DNA from: CAZOOK01 sp964581385
GTDB taxonomy: Bacteria; Pseudomonadota; Gammaproteobacteria; Nevskiales; Nevskiaceae
Direction of reading: 5' to 3'
Assembly: GCA_964581385.1 (NCBI GenBank)
Contig: CAZOOK010000001.1
Coordinates: 124,001-188,000, forward strand
Length of the DNA: 64,000 nucleotides
Below the pieces are notes generated by a model. The model saw nothing but the letters and a program-made list of their open reading frames with translations, did not search any database and was not told the DNA's origin. This document shows, piece after piece, positions 40,760 to 49,316 of the stretch; within the stretch, counting starts at the first letter, position 1, and each line of letters opens with the position of its first letter. The position numbers and the translations under genes are program-made.

Positions 40760-42255
40760 CACTTGTTCTCCCCAGGCACCGTCTGTGTCTGCGTATCCGT
40801 CGCGGTTTGTGCTTCCAGCGCTTTCACCCAGGCCTGGACCTTGAGGTCCTCACCGCCCGAGAGCCGCAGATATTCGCGGTAGTGTGCCAGCGCGTCCTGC
40901 GGCTGGTGCAGGTAGTTATCGTAAAGCACAGCGAGATTATAGTGGGCGAAAGCATAATTGCCCTGAGCGGCAATTGCTTTGCGATAGGCATCCTCGGCGC
41001 GCCGGTAATCGCCGCCGTCGCGATAAAGAATGCCGAGCCAGTTCTGTGCCACGGCGTTGGCGGGATCGGCGTTGACTGCGCGGCTTAGCGCGTCAATGGC
41101 CTCATCGCGCTTTTTCTGCTGCGCATAAATGATCCCGAGATCCGTCAGGGGGCCCGCTAGCCCTGGATAGTCACTGTGCAGGGTGTTGAAGGCCTGCATC
41201 GCCTCGCCGTACTGCTTGTTTTGCATCAATGCCACTGCTTCCTGGAAGCGCTGATCCGGCGTTTTTTCGGCGACCACGAGCGCAATCGGTGACTGCGGCG
41301 CCGGAGCTGCCGGCTCTGGGGCAGGTGCTGGAGCGGGCACGGTCGCCGTGTTGACTGCCGGTGCTGGTTGGACCACCGCCGGCTGCGGCGGTGCCAGTCG
41401 CGAAGGTGTCGCAGATTGGTCTGGTTTTGCGACCGGCGGTGTCACCGGACTCGGTTCTGCAGGCGATAGTGAAGGCGTGGGAGCGGATATGGCGGGCGTG
41501 CGGAGCGCCAGTGCCGGTGGACTCACCGGTTGCTGTGACTGTTCCACCTGCGGAGGTTTCACAGGTGGACTGGGCTTGGCGACCGGCGGGGTCACCCAGG
41601 CAGCACCGGGCGGCGTCGCTGGGCTGGGTTCCACGGGCGGCGGGGCTGCCGGACTGGGCACGGTGGTCGCGCGGACCACCGGTGTCGGCGCGCTCGCCGC
41701 CTGTGGAGGAGTCACGAGTGGGTTCGGCCTTGCGACCGGAGGAGGCGCCGAAGCCGCACGGGTCGGCGTTACCGCCGCTAGTTCCGGGGGCGAAGGCGCT
41801 GCGGCGTCGCGCGGCACGTTGGAATGTATTGAGCCGGCGTAGCGGGGCGACAAGGCGCGTAATGTGTTGCTGAACTGCAGCCGCTGACTATCGTTGGCGG
41901 GAGTGAAAATCGATGTGTCCCGCTGCGCTGTGGCCGCCTCCTGAGTGCTGGGATGGGAAGCGAGCCGCAGATGCAGCGCGGGTTCCGGTTCGGTCCCGAC
42001 TGTCGCTGTTCCACGCGCGCTGGCCGTGTCGGATGCGAGGCCTGGCTGCGATGCCGGTGGCGCGGTGGGCGCTCTTCCTGCCTCTGCCGCGACAGCCGCA
42101 GCGGGCGGTGGCGTGGGGGTGTCGGCACAGGCCGCCAGCATCAGCGTGAGCCCGCTGACAGCGGTCGTACATGCGAACCGCGCGGCATCGTGTGCCACAG
42201 CGCCGGCTTGGCACCATCTGCTACCGGGCTGGCTCTGTTCAGTGCAAGCGGTCAT
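40759..42255 (-). CDS. TPR lipoprotein with long Pro/Ala-rich linker
   Basis: A 498-residue probable lipoprotein: the hydrophobic TTAVSGLTLMLAAC ends in a LAAC lipobox near residue 43. Residues 45-320 are Pro/Ala/Val/Thr-rich low-complexity sequence (PPPVEPSPATPPGAAWVTPP), long enough to cross the periplasm. The C-terminal 150 residues contain three or four TPR units (QYGEAMQAFNTLHSDYPG, KRDEAIDALSRAVNADPANA, DYRRAEDAYRKAIAAQGNYA). A TPR lipoprotein of this size is part of the Glt complex (GltE-like), an inference from layout. The start is uncertain; the 17-bp overlap with the upstream gene is consistent with coupling. Confidence 0.72.
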   Translation of the reverse strand: MTACTEQSQPGSRWCQAGAVAHDAARFACTTAVSGLTLMLAACADTPTPPPAAAVAAEAGRAPTAPPASQPGLASDTASARGTATVGTEPEPALHLRLASHPSTQEAATAQRDTSIFTPANDSQRLQFSNTLRALSPRYAGSIHSNVPRDAAAPSPPELAAVTPTRAASAPPPVARPNPLVTPPQAASAPTPVVRATTVPSPAAPPPVEPSPATPPGAAWVTPPVAKPSPPVKPPQVEQSQQPVSPPALALRTPAISAPTPSLSPAEPSPVTPPVAKPDQSATPSRLAPPQPAVVQPAPAVNTATVPAPAPAPEPAAPAPQSPIALVVAEKTPDQRFQEAVALMQNKQYGEAMQAFNTLHSDYPGLAGPLTDLGIIYAQQKKRDEAIDALSRAVNADPANAVAQNWLGILYRDGGDYRRAEDAYRKAIAAQGNYAFAHYNLAVLYDNYLHQPQDALAHYREYLRLSGGEDLKVQAWVKALEAQTATDTQTQTVPGENK

Positions 42256-45067
42256 AGCTCGTATCTTTCAACTCTTGCTTGCCATATTTGGCTGGTGCCA
42301 GCACGGCAAGCGCCGCCAGACTCTTGGAGACCCACTCATCGTAGACGTTGGAGCGGATGCGCTGCATATTGATTTCATAGGTCTTGATCGCCTTTTCATC
42401 GAACGGTTCGGCCTGTTCCTCCAGCAGCAGCTCGTATTGATCCGCTTCGTCGCCCTTGAGATTGCGCGGCCGTTCCGATTTCAGCAGCGCTTGACCGAAG
42501 CGCTGGTAGAGGCTGCCGAGTTCGTAGGTGGCGGCGGTGGCGACATCGGTAAATCCATAGTTCGCGGCGCGGTTCAGCGTAGCGATGGCGGTTTCCGTCG
42601 CCGACTTCCTGGCGGGCAGGCTTTTCGTGATTGGCAGGGTCAGCGGCACGGCGTCAGCGGCGTGCGCCTGCATGCGACCGGTTTCGAGCAGCGCGCGTGC
42701 CGCCAGCGCGCGTGTGCGACTCGAGCGCTGCGGACCGGCTTGTTCGTCCGTGGCGATCACCGCACGCAGCCAGGTTTCGTAAGCGGCATCGTCATGCCGG
42801 GCGTGCGCCATATCCGCAAGCCGCTGCCGTGCCGTCAGGGCTTGGTCAATCGGTTGCGGATACTGGGCAAGATAGCCTTGGTAAGCCTGCATCGCTTCGT
42901 CATCGTGCTGCGACTGGTCATAGAGCTGGGCGGCAAGCCACGCCGAATCACGCCGAATCTGCGTGGTTTCGGTGGCATGTGCAGCGATGCGTTGATAGAC
43001 CAGCGCCGCCGCATACGACTTGTTGTCGTTCTGGTAGACGACGGAGAGCTTTTTGTCGATCTCGCCACCGAGCGTCGTGTCCGGATAGCGCGCGGTGTAA
43101 CTTTCGAGCAGCCGTTCGGCGCTTGCCCAGTTTTTGGCCTGGATATAGGCCGCTGCCGCATCGTAATCGGCGGTGGCACGGATACTGGCCGACGGCGCGT
43201 TCTGTCCGACCAATTCGAAGCGCCGCGCCGCACCGGCGAAATCACCGCCGGCGCGCGCCGCCGCCGCTTGTTTGTAGATCGAGGCGGCAAGTTGATCGAC
43301 CGCGGTCTTGTACGCAGGGTCGGCCACCGGAATCAGCTTCTGCAGTTGTGCATACGCAGCTTCTGCTTCCTTGTAGTGGCCGAGTGCGAACTGCGAGTCG
43401 GCGGTCACCGCCCAGGCCGATCGCAGCAAATCCGCCGGCGCCGCGGGCTGCTCATCTTCGACGATGGCGGCGGCGGTGATCGCGTGCTCGCGGTCGCCGG
43501 TCGTATAGAGATTCTCGGCGGCGCGTGTCAGCACTTTCAGCTTTTGCGGATGGCTGGGAAAAGTGTCGGCTAACTTTACGCTGGCGGCGGCGGCCAGCAT
43601 CAGTGCTTCATTTTTGTGATCGGGAGCGACTTCCTGCGCGTAGCGTTCGTAGGTTTGCACGGCGGCGTAAGCGGCGTCGGCGGACTTGTCGGTGCGCGGG
43701 CGATCGTAGGCCGTATGCAGATATTCGTCGGCAGCAGTGCGCGTCTGGCCGGCGTCAAGCAATGCGTCGGCCAGCGCCAGGTCGATCGCCGTAACCTGCG
43801 GGTCCTTCGGGTAAATTTTCAGGATATTTCGATACCATCCCGCGGCAACCAGGAATTCCCCGCCATGATCCTTGGGATCATGCTGTGCGAGTGCGTGATG
43901 GTACTTCGCCACATCCTCGAGTTGACGCCGCAATTCCTTGAGAACGTCCGGATTCGCCACGCGTCCGTTCCAGTATGGCGCATCGGGCGCGTAGGCTTTC
44001 GCGTAACGCTCCTTCTCAGTGACGATACTTTCGGTGAAGCCACCATCCTCATAGGCGGAGATGACACGTGCCTGGAAGGCCGGCGCGTGCGGATCCAATG
44101 GCTGCCGCGCGATAAACGCGGCGTAGGTTTGCGCGGCGTCCGAGAAGCGCCGCTTTTCGAGAAAGCTGGCGCCGAGCGAGCTGTACAGCAGTGGCGCGAA
44201 CCGCGGTTCGTGTCGCTGCGCGAAGTAAGTGTTGATCGCGCTCGGTCCGCCGAGCTCACTGAACGACAGGCTGATCGCACGCAGCGAGTCACGCGCCACG
44301 TCGGCGTGGTTTTTCGGCACCTGGCCGAGCGCGGTTTCCGGATCGTCCGAAACGTTCGCCGGCAGCGTGTGATCAAGCAGCGACAGGAACTGTGCAATGG
44401 CTTCGTCGTATTCGCTTTGCTTGAACAGCGACCAGCCGTACTTGTATTGCGCGGCGTCATGAAACGGCGACGCCGGGCCGTAGGCGACGGCGGTCGCATA
44501 CTCCTTCTCTGCAGCGGTGTAGCGCTTCTGCGAGAACAGCAATTGCGCGGCCTGAAAATGCGCATCCGGGGCAAGGCTGGACTGCGGAAAATCATGTTCC
44601 AGCCGCAGCAGCGTGCGGATGGCTCCGTCGGTGTCGCCGTTGTTTTCGTAGGCGCGGGCGAGTTGCAGCAGCGCGCTGTCGTTTTTCGGATCGTCCGGAT
44701 GTTCGTTCAGCAGCTTTTCGTAAATGCCGATCGAATCCGCGACCGCCTTGCTGTTGGTGGATTCGTCGCTGCGCTCGTCGGCGATCTGAACCTGCAGGTC
44801 GGCGATGCGCCGCAATGCTTCTGCGCTCAATTTCGGATCGGCATCGGATCCTTTGGTCTCCAGCAGCTTACGATAGTTGTCGAGCGCGAGCTGGGGATTC
44901 ACAGTGGCCGGCGCAGGCGCCGCGATGGTGAGTTTGTCCAAGGCCGGTTCGGTCTGCTTGCCCAGATCGCCGAGCCGCGGCGGCCCCTTGCGCGCACTGG
45001 GAGCCGAGCACGCAGACAAAGCAAGCGCCAGCAGCGCAAGAAGAAGGTGCCGGAGCAATCGCCGCAT
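42239..45067 (-). CDS. Large TPR lipoprotein of the envelope machine
   Basis: A roughly 942-residue protein. Signal RRLLRHLLLALLALALSAC gives a lipobox (LSAC) at about residue 22. The rest is a long array of TPR-like helical repeats, e.g. LLQLARAYENNGDTDGAIRT, AAQLLFSQKRYTAAEKEYA, YKYGWSLFKQSEYDEAIAQF and AADEYLHTAYDRPRTDKSAD, through the C-terminal quarter (AAQLYDQSQHDDEAMQAYQG). Its size and repeats recall GltD/AgmU of gliding machines. The ATG at 45067 overlaps the upstream stop (ATGA), which settles the start; an open frame upstream to 45325 is not part of the gene. Confidence 0.78.
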   Translation of the reverse strand: MRRLLRHLLLALLALALSACSAPSARKGPPRLGDLGKQTEPALDKLTIAAPAPATVNPQLALDNYRKLLETKGSDADPKLSAEALRRIADLQVQIADERSDESTNSKAVADSIGIYEKLLNEHPDDPKNDSALLQLARAYENNGDTDGAIRTLLRLEHDFPQSSLAPDAHFQAAQLLFSQKRYTAAEKEYATAVAYGPASPFHDAAQYKYGWSLFKQSEYDEAIAQFLSLLDHTLPANVSDDPETALGQVPKNHADVARDSLRAISLSFSELGGPSAINTYFAQRHEPRFAPLLYSSLGASFLEKRRFSDAAQTYAAFIARQPLDPHAPAFQARVISAYEDGGFTESIVTEKERYAKAYAPDAPYWNGRVANPDVLKELRRQLEDVAKYHHALAQHDPKDHGGEFLVAAGWYRNILKIYPKDPQVTAIDLALADALLDAGQTRTAADEYLHTAYDRPRTDKSADAAYAAVQTYERYAQEVAPDHKNEALMLAAAASVKLADTFPSHPQKLKVLTRAAENLYTTGDREHAITAAAIVEDEQPAAPADLLRSAWAVTADSQFALGHYKEAEAAYAQLQKLIPVADPAYKTAVDQLAASIYKQAAAARAGGDFAGAARRFELVGQNAPSASIRATADYDAAAAYIQAKNWASAERLLESYTARYPDTTLGGEIDKKLSVVYQNDNKSYAAALVYQRIAAHATETTQIRRDSAWLAAQLYDQSQHDDEAMQAYQGYLAQYPQPIDQALTARQRLADMAHARHDDAAYETWLRAVIATDEQAGPQRSSRTRALAARALLETGRMQAHAADAVPLTLPITKSLPARKSATETAIATLNRAANYGFTDVATAATYELGSLYQRFGQALLKSERPRNLKGDEADQYELLLEEQAEPFDEKAIKTYEINMQRIRSNVYDEWVSKSLAALAVLAPAKYGKQELKDTSYDRLH

Positions 45068-46596
45068 CAGGGCTTGATTCCGCGCGGCGCGGAGTCGTAG
45101 AGCTGCGCGAGCGCCAATCGGGCTTCGGCGATGCGATTGTCGTTGAGTTTTTTCTGGTTTTGCAGTTCTTCGACCGCAACGGTTTCCAACTGCGTACGCG
45201 CGGCGGTCGTTGCGGCCTCGATGCGGGGCTGCAAGGTCTGCGCGTGGCGTTCGAGCGCCGGAATGTCGACAGTCGCGGCTTTCGCACTGAAATTCTTCTG
45301 CAATTGCTGCAGCTGCGCGCTCCAACTTCCCAGCTTGCGACCCAGCATGCGCAGGTCGCGATAATTCTTGAGTGCTTCCTGGAAGTGGTTTTCGGCGATC
45401 AGGCCATGCAGGTAATAGGTTCCTGTCGTGTTCGGCAGTTCGTGTAGATCCCAGGTCCAGCCGGTTTCCGTATCGCTGACCCCGCCGGCGATAGTGTCGA
45501 TCATACGGCCGCTGTGCACGTCATCGATCGCTTCACCCAGGCGCTTGCCGGTTTGTTCAAACGCATCGATCGCGCGGCCGTAGTATTGCTCCGCCTGTAC
45601 CTGTGCGCCGAGCTGCGCCAGCGAATAGGGGATCGCGAGCATCGCTTCCTGCACGGCAGGGTCCATGGCATCGCGGCTGGCGAGTTCCGACCAGTACACC
45701 AGGGCGCGCTTCAACGCCGTGGCCTGTTCACCGCCGCTTTCCGCAGAGGCGCCGGTGGTACCGGTGGTCGTTTGCGGTGCGATCTGGGCCCAGCCCAGCC
45801 CGAGCAGAGCGTGCGCCGAGAACGGACCATCTAGACGAATACGTTCGAACACCGGCACCGCCGAGCGGCCGTCGCCGGCGCGCAGGAAGTCATAGCCGAG
45901 CACCAGATTGGCTTTGTCGCGCAGAGCCATCAATTCGTCGTCGCGGGCGTCGAGCAATCCGACGTCGTTGAGCGCGGCGCGACCTGCTTCGATGTTGCCC
46001 GAGTTGATCAGGGCGATGCCCCGGTTGTAGCGTGTATAGGGTGGCGTTCCGGCGCTGCCCGGCAGCTGCCCCGCTGCGTCTGCATAGCGTCCTTCCGCCA
46101 TCAGTACGCGTGCGTACAGGCTTTGCCAGTCCTCCATGCGATCGGGCGGAACGGAATCGTGCAGCGCCGCCAATGTGTGTTCCGCGTCCTGCGCATGACC
46201 GCGCTGGTAATCGAATTCGGCGAGCTTCAGGCGCGCGTGAAAGAGATCCCGGGGCGGACTGCCGGAAGCGGCGATGCGCTGGTAGGTGCGTTCGGCGCTT
46301 TCGCTCATGCCGAAAAACAGGGCGTAGTCACCACGCCGTCGCAAATAGTCGATCGGCAGTTTGTCTTCAGCGACGGTGTCGCCGGGAATCTGGCCGAGCG
46401 TCACCAGCGACGACAACAGGCGGTCGCTATCTGCCAAGTATTCGGCTTCGCGGACGAGCGGGTCGCAGGCGCCGCCTGGTGCATATTGCTGCGATGCGCA
46501 ATCGGCCGACAATTCCGCTACCGCGAGCATCGGCAGCAGCAGCACGGCGATGGCTAGACGTATCGGTGTTTGCCGGGCCGACTGTGGAATGTTCAA
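45067..46596 (-). CDS. Exported TPR-like protein
   Basis: A 509-residue exported protein: signal RLAIAVLLLPMLAVAELSA (cleavage near residue 30) and mature start DCASQQYAPGGACDP, with a likely disulfide pair. TPR-like pairs include GDYALFFGMSESAERTYQRI, KLAEFDYQRGHAQDAEHTLA and YNRGIALINSGNIEAGRAAL. A later half (about 330-509) is helical with a predicted coiled coil (LERHAQTLQPRIEAATTAAR, TVAVEELQNQKKLNDNRIAE). It overlaps both neighbours by 3-4 bp. It is probably a periplasmic scaffold; the family could not be named. Confidence 0.72.
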   Translation of the reverse strand: MNIPQSARQTPIRLAIAVLLLPMLAVAELSADCASQQYAPGGACDPLVREAEYLADSDRLLSSLVTLGQIPGDTVAEDKLPIDYLRRRGDYALFFGMSESAERTYQRIAASGSPPRDLFHARLKLAEFDYQRGHAQDAEHTLAALHDSVPPDRMEDWQSLYARVLMAEGRYADAAGQLPGSAGTPPYTRYNRGIALINSGNIEAGRAALNDVGLLDARDDELMALRDKANLVLGYDFLRAGDGRSAVPVFERIRLDGPFSAHALLGLGWAQIAPQTTTGTTGASAESGGEQATALKRALVYWSELASRDAMDPAVQEAMLAIPYSLAQLGAQVQAEQYYGRAIDAFEQTGKRLGEAIDDVHSGRMIDTIAGGVSDTETGWTWDLHELPNTTGTYYLHGLIAENHFQEALKNYRDLRMLGRKLGSWSAQLQQLQKNFSAKAATVDIPALERHAQTLQPRIEAATTAARTQLETVAVEELQNQKKLNDNRIAEARLALAQLYDSAPRGIKP

Positions 46597-47159
46597 GGCT
46601 GAACGCTCCAGCTGTGCAGCGACAGCGCCGGCGTAGCGGTCGCGCCTTTACCTAGAGCGAGTTCGAGCACGACGGGGTGGTTATCCTTCGAAAACGCTTG
46701 ATCGAGACTACCCGTCAGGGGCTGCGCGTCCGTTTTTCCGCCCGTAGTATTAGCGGCGGTGAATTCTGCATGCAGGCGATGTTGGCCCGGCGCAACGTTG
46801 GTGCGCAGCAACCGGTCGAGTCCCGATTTGGTCAAAACCCGTGCGGTGCTCTGGCTATATTCGCGGTGAACCGGCGGCAAATTATCGATCGTGACGGTGA
46901 TCGCTTGGATCAGCAGCTGCGGCTGGACCACGGACAGATCGATCGTCAGCCGTGTCGCCACCGGATATTTCAGCGTGTCTTCGGCGCGCTGCGTTCCAGT
47001 TCCGATCTCCAGCGCTTCCTGTTTCAACTGTTGGATCGTTACATCGAGCGCCGCAGCATCGCCGACGCTGTCGGCGGACGCGGATTGCGTGCCGGTAACG
47101 GCGATCATTGCGCACAGTGCGCCGCATGCGGAAAGCAATCGACTCGAAAACGAAAGCAT
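46593..47159 (-). CDS. Exported protein, first gene of the envelope-machine operon
   Basis: A 188-residue protein with a signal peptide (residues 1-30, SSRLLSACGALCAMIAVTGT, cleavage near ASA). The mature part has a short helix (AALDVTIQQLKQEALEIGTG) and then a beta-rich domain: LTIDLSVVQPQLLIQAITVT and RTNVAPGQHRLHAEFTAAN. This resembles small periplasmic beta-sandwich proteins such as those adjoining AglT/Glt genes, but no exact family is claimed. The 4-bp overlap with the next gene places it in the operon; gloB ends 80 bp upstream, so a promoter may sit in that gap. Confidence 0.65.
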   Translation of the reverse strand: MLSFSSRLLSACGALCAMIAVTGTQSASADSVGDAAALDVTIQQLKQEALEIGTGTQRAEDTLKYPVATRLTIDLSVVQPQLLIQAITVTIDNLPPVHREYSQSTARVLTKSGLDRLLRTNVAPGQHRLHAEFTAANTTGGKTDAQPLTGSLDQAFSKDNHPVVLELALGKGATATPALSLHSWSVQP

Positions 47160-47239
47160 TGTTTAGTTGGAATGGACTCGCGCTATGGAGTCTAAGAGGC
47201 GCGTAGACAGTGGGCAACCATACGGCACCGTCGCGTTTT

Positions 47240-48031
47240 CTAAAGCGCCGGCGCGCGGAACGAATCCTTCCAGTGGCGCAGAACCGAAAATACCGCTTCT
47301 GCCGACGGCAGTGCCATGCCGGCATGCCGCTCGGCGGTAGCACGCACCGCCGGATTGTTGCAGCGCAGGAATGGATTAGTGTCCAGCTCACGCGCGATCG
47401 TGCTGGGCAGACTCGGACGATGTTCCGCGCGCAGCGCCCGCACGCGCGCGATTTCGGCTTCCAGCTCCGGTCGTCCCGGTTCCACTGCGAGCGCGAACGC
47501 GAGATTTGACAGTGTGTACTCATGTGTACAGTACACGCGCGTTTGCAGCGGCAGCGCCGCCAGTCGTTGCAGCGATGCATGCATCTGCGCGGGCGTACCC
47601 TCGAACAGGCGACCGCAGCCGGCCGCGAACAACGTATCGCCGCAGAGCAGGAGGTCGGATTTATGCGCGTAATAGGCGATGTGGCCGCGCGTATGGCCCG
47701 GAACCTCGATGACCTCCAGCGCCAAACCCAGGCCGGCGAGTTCGACGCGGTCGCCGCCTTTAACCGGATGGTCGATACCGGCGATCAGTGCCTGCTCCGC
47801 GAGCGGGCCGTAGACTGGAACGCCGTCTCCTGCCAGGGCGCTGATGCCGCCGATGTGATCCGCGTGATGGTGGGTGATAAGGATCGCTTCCAGCCGCAAT
47901 TGGCGTTCGGCCAGCACGCGCCGCACCGGTTCCGGATCGCCCGGATCGACGATCGCGGCAAGGCCGTTGCCGCCTGTCAGCAGCCAGAAATAGTTGTCGG
48001 TAAACCCGGATATCGGCTCGACGGTTATCAT
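47240..48031 (-). CDS. gloB: Hydroxyacylglutathione hydrolase (glyoxalase II)
   Basis: A 263-residue metallo-beta-lactamase-fold enzyme that hydrolyses S-lactoylglutathione in methylglyoxal detoxification. The binuclear metal motif is THHHADHIGG near residue 54, followed by the GHTRGHIAYY histidine, the LLCGDTLFAAGCGRLFEGT Asp bridge and the YCTHEYTLSNL histidine. The C-terminal glutathione-binding helix region includes RVRALRAEHRPSLPSTIA and NPFLRC. The gene is divergent from the methyltransferase gene (40 bp between starts), exactly the gloB/yafS arrangement of E. coli. Confidence 0.94.
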   Translation of the reverse strand: MITVEPISGFTDNYFWLLTGGNGLAAIVDPGDPEPVRRVLAERQLRLEAILITHHHADHIGGISALAGDGVPVYGPLAEQALIAGIDHPVKGGDRVELAGLGLALEVIEVPGHTRGHIAYYAHKSDLLLCGDTLFAAGCGRLFEGTPAQMHASLQRLAALPLQTRVYCTHEYTLSNLAFALAVEPGRPELEAEIARVRALRAEHRPSLPSTIARELDTNPFLRCNNPAVRATAERHAGMALPSAEAVFSVLRHWKDSFRAPAL

Positions 48032-48071
48032 GGGCGCATACTGGACACCTCCGGCGAACCCGCGTCAACCT

Positions 48072-48830
48072 ATGGCATCCGCTTATGGCTCCCGCGGCGG
48101 CGAACCCTTCGGCCGCTATGCATTGATGCTCTGGCTGCGCAGTCCGCGCGGTCAGCGGTTAATTGCGGCTGAGGAGCGTGAGCTGCGCCGCGTATTGCCG
48201 GAGCTGTTCGGGCGCGCGATTCTGCAGATCGGTAGCTGGGGTCGTAACGAGCGTCTGCTGGAATCCGCGGATATGCCGCAGCGCTCGGTGATCGGTACGG
48301 TCGGCAATCTGGGCGCGAACGCGCTGGCCGATCCCGATTCGTTGCCGATTCTGAGCAACAGCGTCGATGCGGTGCTGCTGCCGCATACGCTGGAATTCGC
48401 GTCGTCGCCGCACAATGTGCTGCGCGAGGCGGATCGCGTGCTCACAGATCGCGGTCGGATTTTGATCCTTGGTTTCAATCCCTGGAGTCTGTGGGGACTG
48501 CGCGAACGCCTTGGGTTGCGTTATCGAGCTTTTCCCGAAGGCAGCCGGTTCGTCGCCGCGCATCGCGTGTGTGACTGGCTGGAGTTGCTTGGTTACGAAG
48601 TGACACTAGTCCGCCGTTACGGTGTCGGCTTTCCCTGGGGTGGTTCGCGTTCCATTGGCCGTTCGCGGAGCCTGCGCGCATTGCTCGGACCGCTCATGGA
48701 GGCGTACATGATTGTCGCCAAAAAACGCGTGATGCCAATGACCGTGATGCGCCTGCCCAGGCGCGCGCAGGTGCGGCCACTGCTCGGCGCCGTGAGCCTG
48801 CCGGGCGCGCGTTCGCAAAGTAGCGAGTAA
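48072..48830 (+). CDS. SAM-dependent methyltransferase (YafS-like)
   Basis: A 252-residue class I methyltransferase-like protein. Features: RAILQIGSWGRNERLLESAD (a motif-I-like strand lacking the usual GxGxG), SLPILSNSVDAVLLPHTLEF (motif II-like strand) and VLTDRGRILILGFNPWSLWG (motif III-like). It matches YafS-like genes located between gloB and rnhA in many gammaproteobacteria. The loop residues are unusual, so activity is not certain. The ATG at 48072 begins the conserved part; an upstream start at 47994 overlaps gloB and is unlikely. The next gene starts 3-6 bp after its stop. Confidence 0.82.
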   Translation: MASAYGSRGGEPFGRYALMLWLRSPRGQRLIAAEERELRRVLPELFGRAILQIGSWGRNERLLESADMPQRSVIGTVGNLGANALADPDSLPILSNSVDAVLLPHTLEFASSPHNVLREADRVLTDRGRILILGFNPWSLWGLRERLGLRYRAFPEGSRFVAAHRVCDWLELLGYEVTLVRRYGVGFPWGGSRSIGRSRSLRALLGPLMEAYMIVAKKRVMPMTVMRLPRRAQVRPLLGAVSLPGARSQSSE

Positions 48831-48836
48831 CTAATG

Positions 48837-49289
48837 ATGAAGCAGGTCACGGTTTATACCGACGGTGCTTGCCGCGGCAACCCGGGTCCCGGTGGCTGGG
48901 GCGCTTTGCTGAGCTGCAACGGCCGCAGCCGGCAGCTCAAAGGCGGCGAGGCGCCGACGACGAACAACCGCATGGAATTAATGGCGGCGATTTCGGCGCT
49001 GGAGGCCCTGCGCGAGCCCTGCGCCGTCGTGCTGTATACCGATTCAAACTACGTGCGGCAGGGCATCACCGAATGGCTGCCGGGCTGGAAGCGCCGTGGT
49101 TGGCGTACGGCGGACAAGAAGCCGGTCAAGAATCAGGATTTATGGCAACGTCTCGATGAGGCTGCCGCTCGGCATCGTATCGACTGGCACTGGGTGAAGG
49201 GCCATGCCGGCGATCCAGGCAACGAAGCGGCCGACGCGTTGGCCAACGAAGGTCTCGAAGAAGCACTCGCACTTTCCGCATCTCTCTGA
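48837..49289 (+). CDS. rnhA: Ribonuclease HI
   Basis: A 150-residue enzyme that degrades the RNA strand of RNA/DNA hybrids. The four catalytic acids are readable: Asp in VTVYTDGACRGNPGPGGWG, Glu in NNRMELMAAISALEAL, Asp in VLYTDSNYVRQGITEWL and Asp in HAGDPGNEAADALANEG. The DEDD order and spacing match E. coli RnhA, and the length is standard. Two adjacent ATGs (48834, 48837) differ by one Met. It sits between the methyltransferase and dnaQ as in E. coli, though here in the same direction as dnaQ. Confidence 0.96.
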   Translation: MKQVTVYTDGACRGNPGPGGWGALLSCNGRSRQLKGGEAPTTNNRMELMAAISALEALREPCAVVLYTDSNYVRQGITEWLPGWKRRGWRTADKKPVKNQDLWQRLDEAAARHRIDWHWVKGHAGDPGNEAADALANEGLEEALALSASL

Positions 49290-49316
49290 ACTTCAACTGG
49301 GCCCGATTAAAACTAA

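Noticed and set aside
41945..43573. A 542-codon plus-strand frame opposite the TPR genes
   Set aside because: It is a shadow frame; composition is typical of antisense reading and no motif is present.
42239..45067. Possible CRISPR or tandem DNA repeats in the TPR genes
   Set aside because: The repetition is in protein helices only; the DNA has no constant repeat and spacer pattern.
43616..45100. A 494-codon plus-strand frame opposite the large TPR lipoprotein gene
   Set aside because: It lacks motifs and a ribosome site, and the minus strand has a lipobox, TPR repeats and ATGA coupling.
45068..45325. N-terminal extension of the large TPR lipoprotein
   Set aside because: The extra 86 residues are Arg-rich, overlap the upstream gene and precede an obvious lipoprotein signal at 45067.
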